A stretch of 64,000 nt of DNA, taken from the NCBI GenBank assembly GCA_003342895.1, contig PTFA01000086.1:456939-520938 (forward strand), given 5' to 3'. Source of the DNA: Casuarius casuarius. Taxonomy: Eukaryota; Chordata; Aves; Casuariiformes; Casuariidae. Under the pieces are notes generated by a model. That model was not told where the DNA came from, made no database searches, and saw nothing but the letters and a program-made list of their open reading frames with translations. The number at the start of each line of letters is the position of its first letter. Within the stretch, counting starts at the first letter, position 1. Below are positions 25,292 through 40,200 of the stretch, piece by piece. The translations under genes were made by a program, and so were the position numbers.

Positions 25292-28200
25292 CTAAAAAAG
25301 AACAAATTAACCTGTGATGCTGTAACAGCCTGATTGAAGATTCCATAATTGTTTAAACAAGAATTATATTTGTTGGATGTGCACATAGAGCCATAGAGTA
25401 AAAAGAATATTACTGGAAATGGTGCTGCAAAATCCCTGTCATGGAACTAAGATTGATTTTTATTATATGTTTATGTACTTTCCAGTGTGCACCTCATATT
25501 TATAAGCAATTACTAAAGTAAGTATAAACAGGAGAGGGAAAGCGCACAATACCTTTTCTTCCTTGCTCACCATTTCACACAATATATGCCTAAATTGAGA
25601 TACATAGTTCAAAAGCTCTAGGCAGGATCAGAGGTCAAATACAGAGTAAGCAACTGTTTTACGTGTTCCCCTTCTTTGAAAGTTGTAATATGTTCCACAG
25701 TATTTAGGAAAGCAGTAAAATCTCATGTACAGCATATGGTCATCAGATGCCTAATAGCAGGAAAGCTTAAAACACTGGCAGTTCTGGACTGTGACCCATC
25801 GAGGCCCACTGATTCAGAGAGACAGCAGGTACGGACTTTCTCAATCTTGCTGCCTTCTAGAGCTGCAAAACCTTACTGATTCTGCTATACTAAGTTTGTC
25901 ATCATAAAGAGGAATAGGATTGCAGGTGATAGGATTTGGCCTGTGGGGATTAAGAAATAGGAGATGATCGGTTTATACATACCTCTCTTTTCCACATTGG
26001 CTGATGAGCAATATAAGGTCTCTTTTGTATACTTGCTAATTTATTTTGATCTTGTTTTGTAAGTGGAATCAGGGCATCCTTGCATATATTTAATCTGAAA
26101 AGAAAACACAATTATTAACTTTTCTAATCTACTTTAACAATATTGTTTCCAACTTCCTTTTAACAAATCAAAATAATGTATGAAAACAGTAATAGATTTG
26201 ATCATCAGCCATCTTTCTGTGCATTGTCAGATGCATTGTTACTTGCATTTACTGTCTATGAAAGAGAAGGAGGATACTTCTGTTTCTTTTGGGAAATAAC
26301 TAACCTCTCGAGATCAGATGGAAGAAGACCAAGCCACTTTATAGAAGGAACGGTGAGATGATGGGCTTCAAAAGACATTGACTAAAATAAGAAAGGTCAG
26401 CTATAAATTGAGTGTCTGTTTAGTTTATATAATTTGAGAAATATGCTTTCCTAGGTTATGATCAGATTTTATTAGTGATGGTTACCTATTTTCACAATCA
26501 GAATGTGGTGCAACTGAAGCTTATCATATTCCCCTACCAAAGACATTTCCTCCCCTAAGACTTCCACCCTTAAACCCATGAGAGATTCTAGACTAGTGCA
26601 GTTTAGTTTGGTCTAGTCTGCATAAGTTTTGGAGTTTTGTTTGCCTTTTTACAATCAATATGAGTCTGATTACCAGATAAAAGTTAAGCCAGGAGAAGCA
26701 ATGACAAAAACTGCTTGGGAATTTTTCATATTTTATGCTAGAAAGTACCACATCATATAAAAATTGCCAGACCAAAGGTTTATCTAGCGCAGTATCATGG
26801 CTGCAGTAAATGTCTAAGGCAAAAGTGTAAAAGCAAATAAGCAATTAATGATACTTCCTCAGAATACTCCCCCTGCTTCAAATAGTTTGACTCCAACTTT
26901 CTGAGACAGAGGTGGTGGTGGTGTATTTAGTAATATTTGATAAATCTTTTTCTTGAATTTATCTGGTGGTTTTCAGAATCCATGAAAACTTTTGTCATCT
27001 ACAGCATCATACAGCTAAGTACCACAGTTAAGTTACACATTGTATTATGAATACTTCCATTGTTTGTAATGAACTTCACATATACTAGTTTCATTTGATA
27101 CACCCTAATTCTTGTAGAAAAGAAACTATTGAAACAAAACAACAAAGGGCAGTAGCCATTCTAAAAAAGGCTATAACATTTTGCCTATCCCAGCTTCAAG
27201 ACTGGATTACAAAACAAATATATCTGAACTGGAAAAATTATACTCACCACAGATCCATATTTGTAGATGCACATTATTTCTATACCTAATTTACAAACAC
27301 CAAATGTCAAGAGTCTGTTTATCTATATGCTGGGTGTGCTTAAAAGACTGCATTAATAATTCAATTCTATGGCATAACGGTTATGGCATTATGATTAATA
27401 AGGTTCTTAATGGGTTACAATTATCCTTAGAGCATGTCAAAATAATACAATCAAAATCTGAGCATAATACGGCACCTTTATATAGTTAAATGTTTCACAC
27501 TGCCTGTGCACAGTCATTTCAGAAACAAGGGTAATCAGCTCTTTTACACGTTGTCCAACAACTGTCATGAAAAGGGTCTTTCTTTGTCCAGTGTAATCCA
27601 TATCTCTCAACAGTATTGCTTGGGGCAGCTGCTTCTTATTTTGTAGTAATCTCCTTCATTTCCAGGAGGTATTCAGTGCAGATATATAGAGAATTTCTCT
27701 ATGTAAATCTGATGTTTCAGGGAAATCTCAGATTTACTGCTGATGTAATAGAACAGCTCATGCACAGTGAATCTACCACAGCCAGAATGTAATGGGCTTG
27801 TTTTATGCAGATAGAGCGGCTGTACATGTGCTTTTGGGTGGGTCTGCACATGTGGAATAGCTGAAAGATACTGAACACAGTGAACATGTGCAGATCAACA
27901 ACACATGCCCAACAGATATTTTGGATCTTGCTGCTTTCTTCAGAATTAACCTTAGTAGGTATGATAGCTCAAGACTGTAAGTTAATTATTATATTTTTCA
28001 TCCTTCTCATTTGAAAGTTTAAATATTATTTATATGTGTTTTAATATTATAATGAAAATAATTTGAGGTGTTTTCAGGTTTACAGGTTTACCTCTTAGTG
28101 CCCCTATGAGAAATCAGATTTTTAGAAATATCTTTAAAGGACAGTTAAAATCAACCAAATCTCTTAGAGAAAATTACAGTAATTCCAGTCAACACAACCT

Positions 28201-31200
28201 TCTTAAAGTTGCTGATGACAATCTCATTGACTTCAGTCAAAATTTCAGCTATAGGCTGCCAGAGAGCTTGTATCTTACAAAAGAAAAGTACTAAGCTGTG
28301 TACTTAGGCCTTGTTAAAACATGGTACATATTTCATAGGTAAAAAACATTATATATGTAAACAATTTAAACAATTCTGTGAATCATCAGTAATGCAGTTT
28401 TACACACGCTTAAAGTCTCAGTGTTCTAGTGTAAAAGAACTTAACTCTTCAAAACAGAATAGTCTAGCATTTATTTTCCTGGCATAAACACAGCCAATTT
28501 GTACACTTTTACTGAAAGGAAATTATATCAATCAATCAGATTTACTTTCTGACTTGATAACAGAGTTTTCAAACTAAAATGAATTGTTTGGAGTTTAGAT
28601 CTTTTTGTTTTTATTTTTCAACTGAGTTGCTGCTCAGAACTTTTTGCAAAAAAATACTGACATTTAGTACATAATACTAAAAAGTTACCAAATATTTGCA
28701 TATGTTTTTATCAAAAGTACATTCATTGAGTGCATGCTGAAGAGTGCCACTACATCTTGTTTTTGGCTTAAATTTTGAAATTTATCTTGAATTATGAACA
28801 CTGGAGACTACTATTTAAAGCATACCAGCTACAGAGCTGTACATTTTTTCACTTTTTCTTTTTTCCCTCAACCATTTCTTCACAACAAAGGTTCGGTCAA
28901 TACCTTATCTCCTAATTACTAATCTAGCGAACTAAGAAATAATTTTTGTAAAGTCGCATTTCAAAGACTATTTACAAAACTAAATATGCTATCACACTGT
29001 TCTGCAGTTGAATCCACAGAACAAGGTTTTGAAGCTTGTTTCACACTCCAGTAACAACAATATAACCTTCAAGAATTCTGACCTTCTTAGGTTCCCCTCA
29101 GCTCTGTCAGAAAAATAAAGACAAAAAAAAATTCTGATACATTCAGTCTGGCCATTTTGTCTCCCATACAATGGGAAGGAATGAGTGTAGAACAATTAAG
29201 ATTTCACGCCACATTCCCAGTTTTTGCAGAAAAAAGAAGAAACATTTTGCCATTTTGATATTTCTGATACAATAGGGTGCAAATAAAAACCATTTACCTT
29301 TCACTAACAAAGGAAGTTCTAAATTAACCTGTATTTAAGATTTGTATTATAGCTTTCAGGCAGGTAATCCTTTTCAAATCCCAAAACATACAGGTACCCT
29401 GTGGGCCATACTTGTGATATGGATAACTTAAAGATAAATTCTGTGAATTTTGCATAAATTATGACTGACCGTTGAGTCTGAAATTCATGGCCATTCATAT
29501 TTCAGTAGAAAAGAAATCCCCAAATATGAGATCTGAAATGTCCAATGGAGCCATATCCAGGTAACTATTTTGAGATGAGTCATCATACCTTTAACTTTAA
29601 ACTTTAATTTGTAAGCGCAGCCTTCATTTTAAGATTAACTTAATTCTTGCTGGCATCAGTCTTGCAGTTTCTAGCTACTGTAAACTATTGATATCACAAG
29701 TGCTGAATTATAAGATTATATGCTGAAGATAAGACTATGTTAACTATTTTAAAATCAGTTAAAGGCTCACTTTGCTCAAAACATATTTTTTTCATGTCTG
29801 TCTGCCTATGAATCATAACATAGTTAAAAATTTTGCTTTATTCCAATTTGGGCAATGTTTACAAAAATTCTTATTACTTCCTTTCACTTTAGAAAAGGAG
29901 CTGCATAGCCAACAGTTGGAATTCTTGAAAAAGCAACATTTTTCAAAGGTATTTAGCTCTACAAGGATGTAGCTAGGATCTCCTGAGACTTTCAAAAGTG
30001 GCCTAGTGCCTAACTCCTATTAAAATCAGTGGAGTTATGCTAAAGATCATAAAATTCCCTGTGATACTTATTCTCATTTTTAGGTCCACAGATACTTTGA
30101 AAATCTAGCTCTAATCTGAGCCACATATCCTATCAAAAATCTCTTTTTTTTTTCTTTAGGCAAAAGGTTCAGATTATTGTTAAGACAGTACAGATGTCTC
30201 AGTTAAATTGCATAAATCAGCAGCCTTCTGATTGTCTTGGATTATCCCACTCTAAACCATGAATGCCTTCTCATAAAAGTATGAAAAAAGATTCTAAATA
30301 AATTTTCTTTCTTTTTATGTCATTGAAACTCTACAGATTTACCATGTGGATCTGCATCCATAAGGGTGAAAATAGGAATTTGAAAAGTATCCCACAGCTT
30401 TCGGACCAAAAGTCGTGTGTTAAGATCCGGTACGCCTCTTCCCTAAGGAAATAAAATAAGAGCAGACATTTTTAAATTAATTAAAACAACATCTGGCGAC
30501 ATATGTGTTTACATCTGTCATTTAAAAGCAAGTAAACAAACAAAACACTGGCAGAAATACTTCTCCTGCAGCTATTTTGCAGGGAAAGCTGTATGCTCCT
30601 TTTTGGCTCCATGGGGAGGGAAGGAGGAACAACGGCTGGGAAGCAGCATGGCAGATGTTCTGGATTACAGGGACCATAGAAGCATCATACTTTCCTCTGT
30701 GTAAGGAGTTAATTTGTAAGGTCTGGCAGTTGACGTACAGATGTACTCTGATATCTGTATAAGCTGGTGTAAAAAGAAAAAGGCCATTTTTTTCCTCTTA
30801 AAATATTTATGGCACTAATGAAATAATAAAAAACAAGCTCTTGATATGGCTGACTGTAACTGGTACTTGGTACATGTACAGTATGTTGCTTAGTATGAAT
30901 GCTTATCTCTTTAAGGTGTGGGGATAAGGTTTTCCTCACTGTGGGCAATATTTGTCTCAGAACACGTGGGTACGCATATTCAATTTACACATTACTATTA
31001 ATTCTCCAGGCTCCATTGCTCTTTCATTACAATCCAAAATCGAACAACTGTGTTTCTTATAGCCTTGCTAAAGCTAGGATCCTGAAGAACAAAAGGAGAC
31101 TCAAGAGTTAAAAAGTCTTTCTGAGAAAGAGTAGGGCAGCTACTTTGCAGCAGCAGATGAAGTTGATAAGCTAACAGGCTCTAAGGAGATCTTTGGAAGA

Positions 31201-34200
31201 AATAAGTCTTTAGAATGTGTATTTTATATTTCTATTACTAGGATAATAAAATGAAAAAATACTGTAAGACATGTTTCTTATTAATTTTATTATAGTCTTT
31301 TGACTAAGTTTGAGCACCACTACAATGCTAAAGTATTATTTAAATTGTTAAGTCTAGCTAGACAATATGAAATGTCAGACGCATACCGTAATCATTATAC
31401 ATGGCGTCAATTTATTGCAGAAGTCATCATCCAAGAGTCTCTGAAAAGTTGCATCTTTTTCTACAATTAGCATAAATTTTGCATGTGAGATTAAATCTTA
31501 TACGTTAAGGCTAGCTGCATATAAAATGATCCATCACACAAATCAATTAAACCCGAATGCTCTATAATACATATTCTGGAGCCAAAGGCAGTGTTCATGA
31601 CTCAATTTCAGAGCCAACAAGCAAAGAAAAAGTCACCAAAACACTGTTTAACTTGGAATAGCCTTTGTTTATACTTTATTTTTTCAGTCTACAACGAGAG
31701 TTCTTGCTCAAAGGATACTTTTAATTCCTTCAACATTAGATGGCACAGTGACTGCCTAAAACAACAAAAATGAAATTAATCATTTTAAAAGAGAAAATGA
31801 TCTATTTTAAAATAACAACATTAGGTAATGAAGGACACAATTATATCCTGAAACAACCATTCATCTTCTTATATACAAGATCATTCTTGACATTTTCACT
31901 GCTTTATGAGCATATTCAATCATTTATATCCTGTTCTATTATATGGTTATATTGGAGTCCTCCTGTTATTAAAAGATGCTTTTCAAAAGCGTGCTTGTGC
32001 TACTGTCATAGAATATTGTTCTTCATGCGGTCACTACAGAGATAACATTGTCCCAGTTAATTTTGTGTCTTAGCCAGAAAATACTCAGCTGGGTGTGAAG
32101 ATTGCAAATTCAATACAGGTTTAAAACATCTAAGCATTCTTTTTGAAAGACTTTTAAATCCTTTCTTTTATTAACCTATAACCTGATTTTATAACTGTTT
32201 TGTAGCAATTATTTTAAGATATAGTAATGTTTACTTTACATCTCATATTAGGATTGGCTCAATCTGGCAAGCATATGGATGAGAAAACAGGAACTGGAGG
32301 AAGAACTTGGCAAAAGATTATGTATATATTGAAGTGTGTGGTCTGTTTTTACTTCTGACTGCTGGATCACCTCAGGTGCCAGAGTGAAACAACTCGACAA
32401 ATAAAAATACAAAGAGCTGTAGACTAGCATTAATAATAGAGGTCGGTAGGCTCTGCTTAAACAAAAACTAAGTAAAATAGACAGCTAAGGTTTTCTTTCT
32501 ATTTTGAAATTACCGGCTTAGGCTTCTAATGGACACATTTTCCAGGAAACAATGACAATACTCAGGAAGTCTGCATTCCGTTCCCACTTTTGTATTCTAC
32601 ATGCCTATAGGGAAAACTTTTAGGACTAGATTAGCTGAATCTCATCTCTTCAATCCACTTTTGGCTCTTGACTGCTTTTGAAAATGTTATTAACTTCTCT
32701 TTAGTCCATTTCTGCCTTTGGTAAAATTAGTTGACAATACAAGCCCTTCTAATGTCTGTAAGTCCTGTATAAGTGATATAATGAGCTCTTTCTGAGACCT
32801 AACAGCCTCATGTTATATACTGTTGGTTATGCAATGCTGGGCCCATGAAAGTATCAACCCTTATGTTGACAGAGTATCATCATTAAACTTGTGTAAATGA
32901 GAAGATATTTGGGTCCAGAAAGAGATTTCTTTTTCTAAATATAGAGGCTCAGTTCAGCCTCTCATCTCTTCTGTTACTACTAGATGAGTCTGTCCACTCC
33001 AGCAGAAGCAGCACCTTGAGGACCAGATGAGTATGTTAACTCAAGCGTTTAGACTTATTTTCTTACTCTGCGGGAAATCAATCTACTGCAACTGAGACTA
33101 AGTACGATCAGAGAGCCCAAGATTCTGCAATGCAGTGTTCTTTGTTAGAACACTGTAATACAAAGGGTTAGAATATAAAGGGCCGGGTTAAAACTAGGCA
33201 TGTGCTGACTCGCAGGCTGGTGGCAGGCTAGCCCACCAAACAGTTGGGCAATACTTTTTCTCTCTCATTTTTACCCAGGCTGTGAGGTCTTAGTGTGCCA
33301 CAAGCACTGCTCTATATAGTAAATGTATATAATAACCTGTGCTACAAAAAGTACAGGATAAAAAGTACATCTACAAAGGTAGAAGCTATGAATTACTGTT
33401 GCTATTTATAATACATACTGTTGCACTACAAGTACAATTCACTTTTGTACCATCTTCCTCAGTATAACTTAAATTACCAGCAACAGAACCTTTAGTTGTA
33501 GACAGCTGAAAAAAATAATAAGTTGTTGTTATATTGCATAGGCAAAACAAGAAACTTCTGGAAAGAATTCTCACCAGTAATAAGCAATTATTGACTGCCA
33601 TTGACCTTTTAAACACTCAAAGCTATTGTCTTCGTGGATATGAAGGAATATTTACAATAAATTATGTTAATAGCTACATGTATGGATACAAAGGAATTCT
33701 TATAAGGCATGAAATACAAATAAATTTAAAAGGATGTTGTACCCATGAGTGAGTCACTTTAAAAATTTATTTAAACCCCAAGTTAGCAAATCACTTAAGC
33801 ACAACTTGCTGAATGAATGTCTTGCACTCTGAAGTTTAAACTCTGCCTTCGCTAGGTTAATAGCAAAATGCCTAGTGATTTTAGCTGAAGGAGTTGGGTA
33901 AAAGAATTAGTTTAGCTAAAAGATTTAGTTCCCAAACTCTTTGGAGCAAAGGAATTAACTATGTATTTTTTCTGAAGAAAGAAATCTTCTGAATACCATG
34001 ACAAATAAAATAACGTTTCATTCCACAGCTGTCACTCTTTATTTTCACTGCATACTTCCTACTGATCACTTTCCTGATATTTCAGCTTTCAGTATAATCT
34101 ATATAATTTCAAAATAATTACAAAATAAAAATCTTAATAATAAACTACTTACTATATGTAGACTTCTCCGAGGTATCTTAAGCATGCAAGAAATGTCATC

Positions 34201-37200
34201 GATTATATTGTCCACAACACTCTGGCTGCCAAACAGTAGTGTATCTGTGTAATATATATCTCTATAAAGATAAAATTGTGTACTTGTAGTTATAATACTG
34301 AAAAAGCTGTAGGCTTGAGAGAATGCAGAAAAACATTTTACTGAAGGCAAGGATAATTAGATCAACCTAAACCTACATTTTATGTACAGAAATGCGTTAT
34401 CTTACAGGTTTATATCCAAGCTGTTTGTTTTTCACAATAACATTCCTAAAATACAATGTGATTTGAAATTACAGAAATGCAGTATATTACCTTTTAGTTG
34501 CATAAGTATTGCTCTGCACCATCTTATAGATCATAGATAAAATTTTGAGCATCAGAGCTGAAAAAAATAATTTACAAAACATTTTAATCGTACCAATGTT
34601 TACCAAATAAAAAGTAATTTTAAGTTGTTTAACAGCTAGCCCTGATAGATCAACTTTGTTTTCAGAAATGTGTATGCAATAATTTGTATTTGTATTGACT
34701 TACGTGTGTCTCATAAAACAGTAAAAAATGTAAATACAATTTGAACATATATATTTTAATGTGCTGTGAAAACACAGACTGTATTGATCAATAGACTCAA
34801 TAATTTCTAGCATAATGAGAAAAAATATGATTGAATTAACTGAGGGAAAGTATGCCCTGCTATCCAGGCCAAGAAATGGCTTGGAGTTAGAAAAAGAAAT
34901 TAGTTTGTTGTCCGTATTCCAAGATTCCTTCACTAGTGAGTTTTCTGAAGAAGGATGATGTTTTTACATAAAGACCTTTTAAATATGTCCACAGCTGATA
35001 CTCAGTTGGGGAGGGCGGAAATTATAAGAACTCTGTATTAATTTCACTGTAACCCACACTATAATTTAATAGAGAAGGGAAAGGCCGAAGGGCTGGCTTT
35101 TATTAGTTATATACTTCTAAAGCACAATGCATAATTTATTTCTTTTACAAAGTTTTGAACTAAGAGACAAGAAAAAACAAATTAAGAATTCTGCTTTTGG
35201 ATTTTTTTAACTTACCAAATTTTGGTGCTGATTTAGGGCAGTCACTTCTTATTTTTTTTGTAGTAGAACATGGTATCATCTGTAGACCAACAGAATCTTT
35301 AAATCTGATACATTGCAAACAAATACAATAAAACCATAAACTTATGAAGTGAGGATATGGTAAATTGTTCTGTGCAAGATAATTTAGAGTAAGATGCCTT
35401 TTCTCTCATGAAATATGCTAGTCCTGTTTTCAGACTTAGTACAGAGCCCCATCAACTTCAGTGGAGTGACTGGCCATCACTGTCTAGCTGGAATTGCCAA
35501 AGGAAAAAGACAGCCAGTAACCATCCTCTGCCAGAATGACCCACTCAAAACACTACTGAACTGGCCCCCAGCTGATCATTGGCTTCAAAACAGGAAAGAC
35601 TTTCTCAAGAAGATACTTCAAGACTGAATTCAAGCCTAAATATATATGCTCCTGGACAGAAGTAGAGACAAGTATAATATTTAATACATGCTTATAATTT
35701 TTGATATATCAGCATAAATTATTATTTAGTATGAAAACAAAGGAATAAGATGCAGGAAAAAATATGGTTCAATATTAATATACAAGTCAAGTCTGGCACT
35801 GTAACTTTCTGTCTTAGAATGTATGAAATAATTGACATTATTTCATATTACAATAATATGATCAGATCTGGGTACTGAAATTATTATCAGAACAACTCAG
35901 TATATTTCATTATTTACTTTTTGATACAAAAATGTGGTTCATCCTATTCTCTAAAAAACTGACTTAGCTAAATGAGTTGAACCATTTTGTATTTCACCTT
36001 TCACTTTTGACAGTGCACGTTTCACTGAAAGAGTCAAGTATTTTCTTAATGACATTTAGTTACTTTTGCATAAAAATATTTTACTGCCTTATTACATCAC
36101 GGTCCTGCCTTTAAAGCATTCTTTTTCATCTTGGAGTTTGTATGTACTTTTAAAAAGTATTAATGGTAAAAAGACCATAATTTTACATAAAACAACATGA
36201 TGTTTCTAAACTTCTTTCTTTGTCAAAGCTTTTGCTTCATGCATCCTTTGGGTGGCAGAACACACCACACAGCACATGCATATGTGAGGTGACAGCAATA
36301 AACAGCACACTGTGCCCTCTGCCTTTCTACTTTAAAGGAACTCTCTTGCCTTTGTGCTGCAACATTGAAAAAGTATTTCTGTTTTTCACTTGCATGTTCC
36401 CTACATTGTAAATTTACAGGATGAAACTTCTGGGAGGAAAACAGTAATCAAAACTTTGCTGGATTGCTTTGATACGGTAAACAGGGAGCAGTCCTTTTAG
36501 GAAACAGTATGTTTCAGAGTCTAAGTCTGATCAATGCCACTCCCATGGACACTTCATAACAAAAACGTCAACCTGGCATTACATCAGTCATTCAGCAATT
36601 CTTCCTAGTATTGTCTTTACTCTAACAGACTAATTTCCTATACAATCTCATCTCGAAACTGGGAAATCTTTTTTTTTTTTTTTTTTTTTTTAAGAAAGAC
36701 ACAGCTGCACAATGGAAACCAGTTGTACTGCTTTAGGACTGGCATTCTCACTGATTGACCTCATTCTCAGGTAACTATCTCTCTGGGTATCTACAAATGT
36801 TTCCAAGAAACATTTCGAACGTGAAATTATTCTCTCATTCTACTAGGTCCTGCCCTGTAGATCCCAGCTGTGCATGTTAGGTATGAAAAGGCTCACTGAA
36901 ATAGAAAAACGGATGCATGCCTCATTGACTATATTTTCTTTTGTTCCTAGTACATTTTGGAGTTTTGTTTTTATCTGCTTATTAATTTTTATTGTAATCT
37001 TCTTACACTGCCATATTAAAGAGGAGTATAGGTTATTATTCAGTGGAAACGCATATCTGAAATTACATTTTGCCATCATAAATACTTGTGAACATTTCTG
37101 AATTTGATTGATGAGTCTTATTTTTAACATACTGTGATGTTAACTTGTTTTAATTTGAACATTTTGCACCCTATGTGATCTGATGGCAAATAACATCTCA

Positions 37201-40200
37201 CATGTGTTTTTCTAGCCTGGAATGCCAGTTCCCCCAAGATTGCCAAAAATTGCAAAGCTTTGTTATAGTATTTTAATTTTACTGACATCTGAGTGAAACA
37301 TTTTTGTCAAACTATCAGGACACAAACCATTAAATCCACTGGACCATGCAAACCTTTCAGTTAACTGATTACCTTCAGGCCCGTCAGGTTTTTTGACTGA
37401 CAGAAATCTATTGTTCTCATTAAATAAAGATTCCACCAAAGTGCTATGTGTAGAAGGTTTGCTATACTTTCTCAACCTCAATTGTTTGTAATGTGGCCAG
37501 CTAAACACCTCTGCAATCTTATTGTTTAAATATCCTTTAACCCACTGATATGCAAAGCTATTACAGGACAAGAAAGAGATTTGTGTCTGTCTTTATCCTT
37601 TTGCATCGGTATTACAGAAAGCAATTAATCCGCCGGTTTCAGGCATTTTCAACTGAAATGAACTCCTGAGAAAAATATTGTTCCACAGGCAACTTATACA
37701 AATCGCAAAGTGTGTTATAAAGGAGAACAGGCTGTTTTTTTCTCTGATCCTGTCTAGATAAACTAGCATGAGATCTGAAAGTCAGATAACATTTCAGAAA
37801 CTTGGTTTACTTTTTGGCTGGTAATGAACTTAGAACAACTTATGGACACCACACGGAGGTAACAGATACAGCAGTAAGAGGAGAGGAGCATCTTCTTTGA
37901 AGAATAAGAAGAGGAGAAGCTTATCACTATCATTTGAGGAAACAAGACATCATGAGGAAAAGTAGAGAAAAAGAAAGGAGGAAGCACGGAGAATGGACTG
38001 GAGATTGTTTCCAGCCTGGAACAGTTTTTTTTAATCAAAGACAACTTATCATTTCTGTTCTCTACTGCTTCCAGAAAATGATCGTTTATAGGACCTCCCT
38101 TTCCTTTCCAGCCCTTTCACTGTAGTTTCACATTCCCCTATATACCATGGTCTGCTGCTACTTAACTTGATAGGTGATACCTGTTCATGCAGAGTGGACA
38201 CTAAGTATCACTTTTTCTTTGTCCATTACTTTTTAGGAAGTGAAATTATTTGTTAATTTTAATGCTGATAGAATTATGTAAGATTAACTCTTTTGAAAGT
38301 TATACAATCAAATATATATTCATGTCATTTCTATAAATATAATGCAGGCCGTTAAAATTTATAACACTTACTCTATATTCCTCCAATCTGATCTGTTAGC
38401 CAGTGTGAGCACAGGTGCTTTTTTTTGGGCCAAGCTTGTAAGCACATCTAGAATAACATTTTCTATTGCTTCAAGAACTTCAGAACTGAAAGAAAGCAAA
38501 TTAATGATACCGTTCATATGATTAAATATAGTTTGAGTTTTATTCATCTATCCCCACCCCTATACTATACAGAATATCTTCTAATTCAAAGCTGTTTCAA
38601 GAAGATATTAGTTTTAAAAACATGCAGGAACTTTGTTTTGCTTTGTTTTGCTTTTGAAGTTTGTTTTACTTAGTTTCGCTAAAATCTTTGACTTTCCATT
38701 CCAGATGCAACACTGAGAGCATAGTTTAAAAGTACATTTCTATTCACTCCTGAAACCATCAAGTTTTTAACCAGCTGAACTTTTGGATCAACTGGCTGGT
38801 TTGTGACTAGTGATTAATGTTTTACTTTAAATGATGTAATATTGGCTTTGGCTATGATTTGGGCTAACTTGTTTTTGAATGCTGTAAATTTTAAAAATGT
38901 TCAAGAGTACAAATACTTCCTGTTGTACCACTGCACATTAACCTTTTGATCTGCTGCCTTGAACAAACTGTTGAGGGTTTTAATTATATGAAGTCTCAAC
39001 AGATACACTGTGAAAAGAATAAAATCTGTATCTTTCACCTAAAAAGACAAACTAACCTTGCAGCAGATCCTCTACAGCAAAATAGTAGGCTGGTCTGAGT
39101 GTTATGACAGATGCTTTTTATTTTCATAAGGAATCTGATGCCAGCATTTCAGCTGTCCTTAAAACTGGAAGGGTGCTATATACCCTTGTATATATTGTAA
39201 GTTTAGGTAGGAATTAAAAGAATAGACAAAATTATTGCTTATTTTAGCTGAAAGATTTATCAGCAAAGCCCAATTTTATCATTAAGTAATACACTAAGAA
39301 CAAACACTAGCATCCACTCACACAAAATGAATTATCCTAGCACTACAAAACCAGCGATAATGATTTATAAAACCTAGCTGTAAGTTTCATTAAGCAATAA
39401 TGAGGTATCATTAAATCTCTCTTCTGTCAGCTGAATACGTTTCTTCCATTTTGTAACTCACCTGCCACTTTATTTCTCTTGTTGCTGAAACTAGATTCTC
39501 ATTCTCTAAAAACAATTTCTGGAAAGTATTAACCTTTTCTTTTAAAACACTCTTTTGAATAAAATTTGTATTAAAAAACTACTAGTGTACTAATATTTTT
39601 GTCCAATAATACTATATTGTTCTACACAAAGTTTTTTTCTGTTTTTCAGATGAATAAACTTGGACATAGAGAGATTAATGGCTTTCCAAAGGTAAAATAG
39701 TGAAGCATTTGCAGTGTTCATATCACATGAAGGCCTGGTCATGCAGCCAATATGTAAATTCATTTTCTACTATATAATAGCTTTGTAATCACGTCCAAGA
39801 TTCCCTGACTTTCAGACTCATGGTCTATTCCCTCAAATTAAAAAAAAAAAAAAAAAAGAAATTTTATTAGGTATAGAGAAAAGGGTCAGCTGGTGAGATA
39901 ACATGTAATACAGCAAAGGGTTAGAGTAAAATAGATAACCAAAGTTGACTACAGTGCAGATCTCAAACTTATCAGTTGAGGAAAATAAAAATATGCGTAG
40001 GTGGATGAATAAAAGAATGGACAGGTAGGTAGGAAATCTAAACTACGACATTGACTCATATATACTTTATTTCATCACTTGATTCTGTTCACTACATCTG
40101 TGTTTCATGTTCCATATGCACTTTGAATTTTGCTGCAGAATGGGTTTCTGTTCCAATCCCAATTTCCTGATTTCTTGGCCAACAGAAGTTGTAAATGTGA

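Noticed and set aside
35822..35847. 10-bp inverted repeat TATGAAATAA / TTATTTCATA
   Set aside because: Very AT-rich and within expectation for this sequence length and composition.
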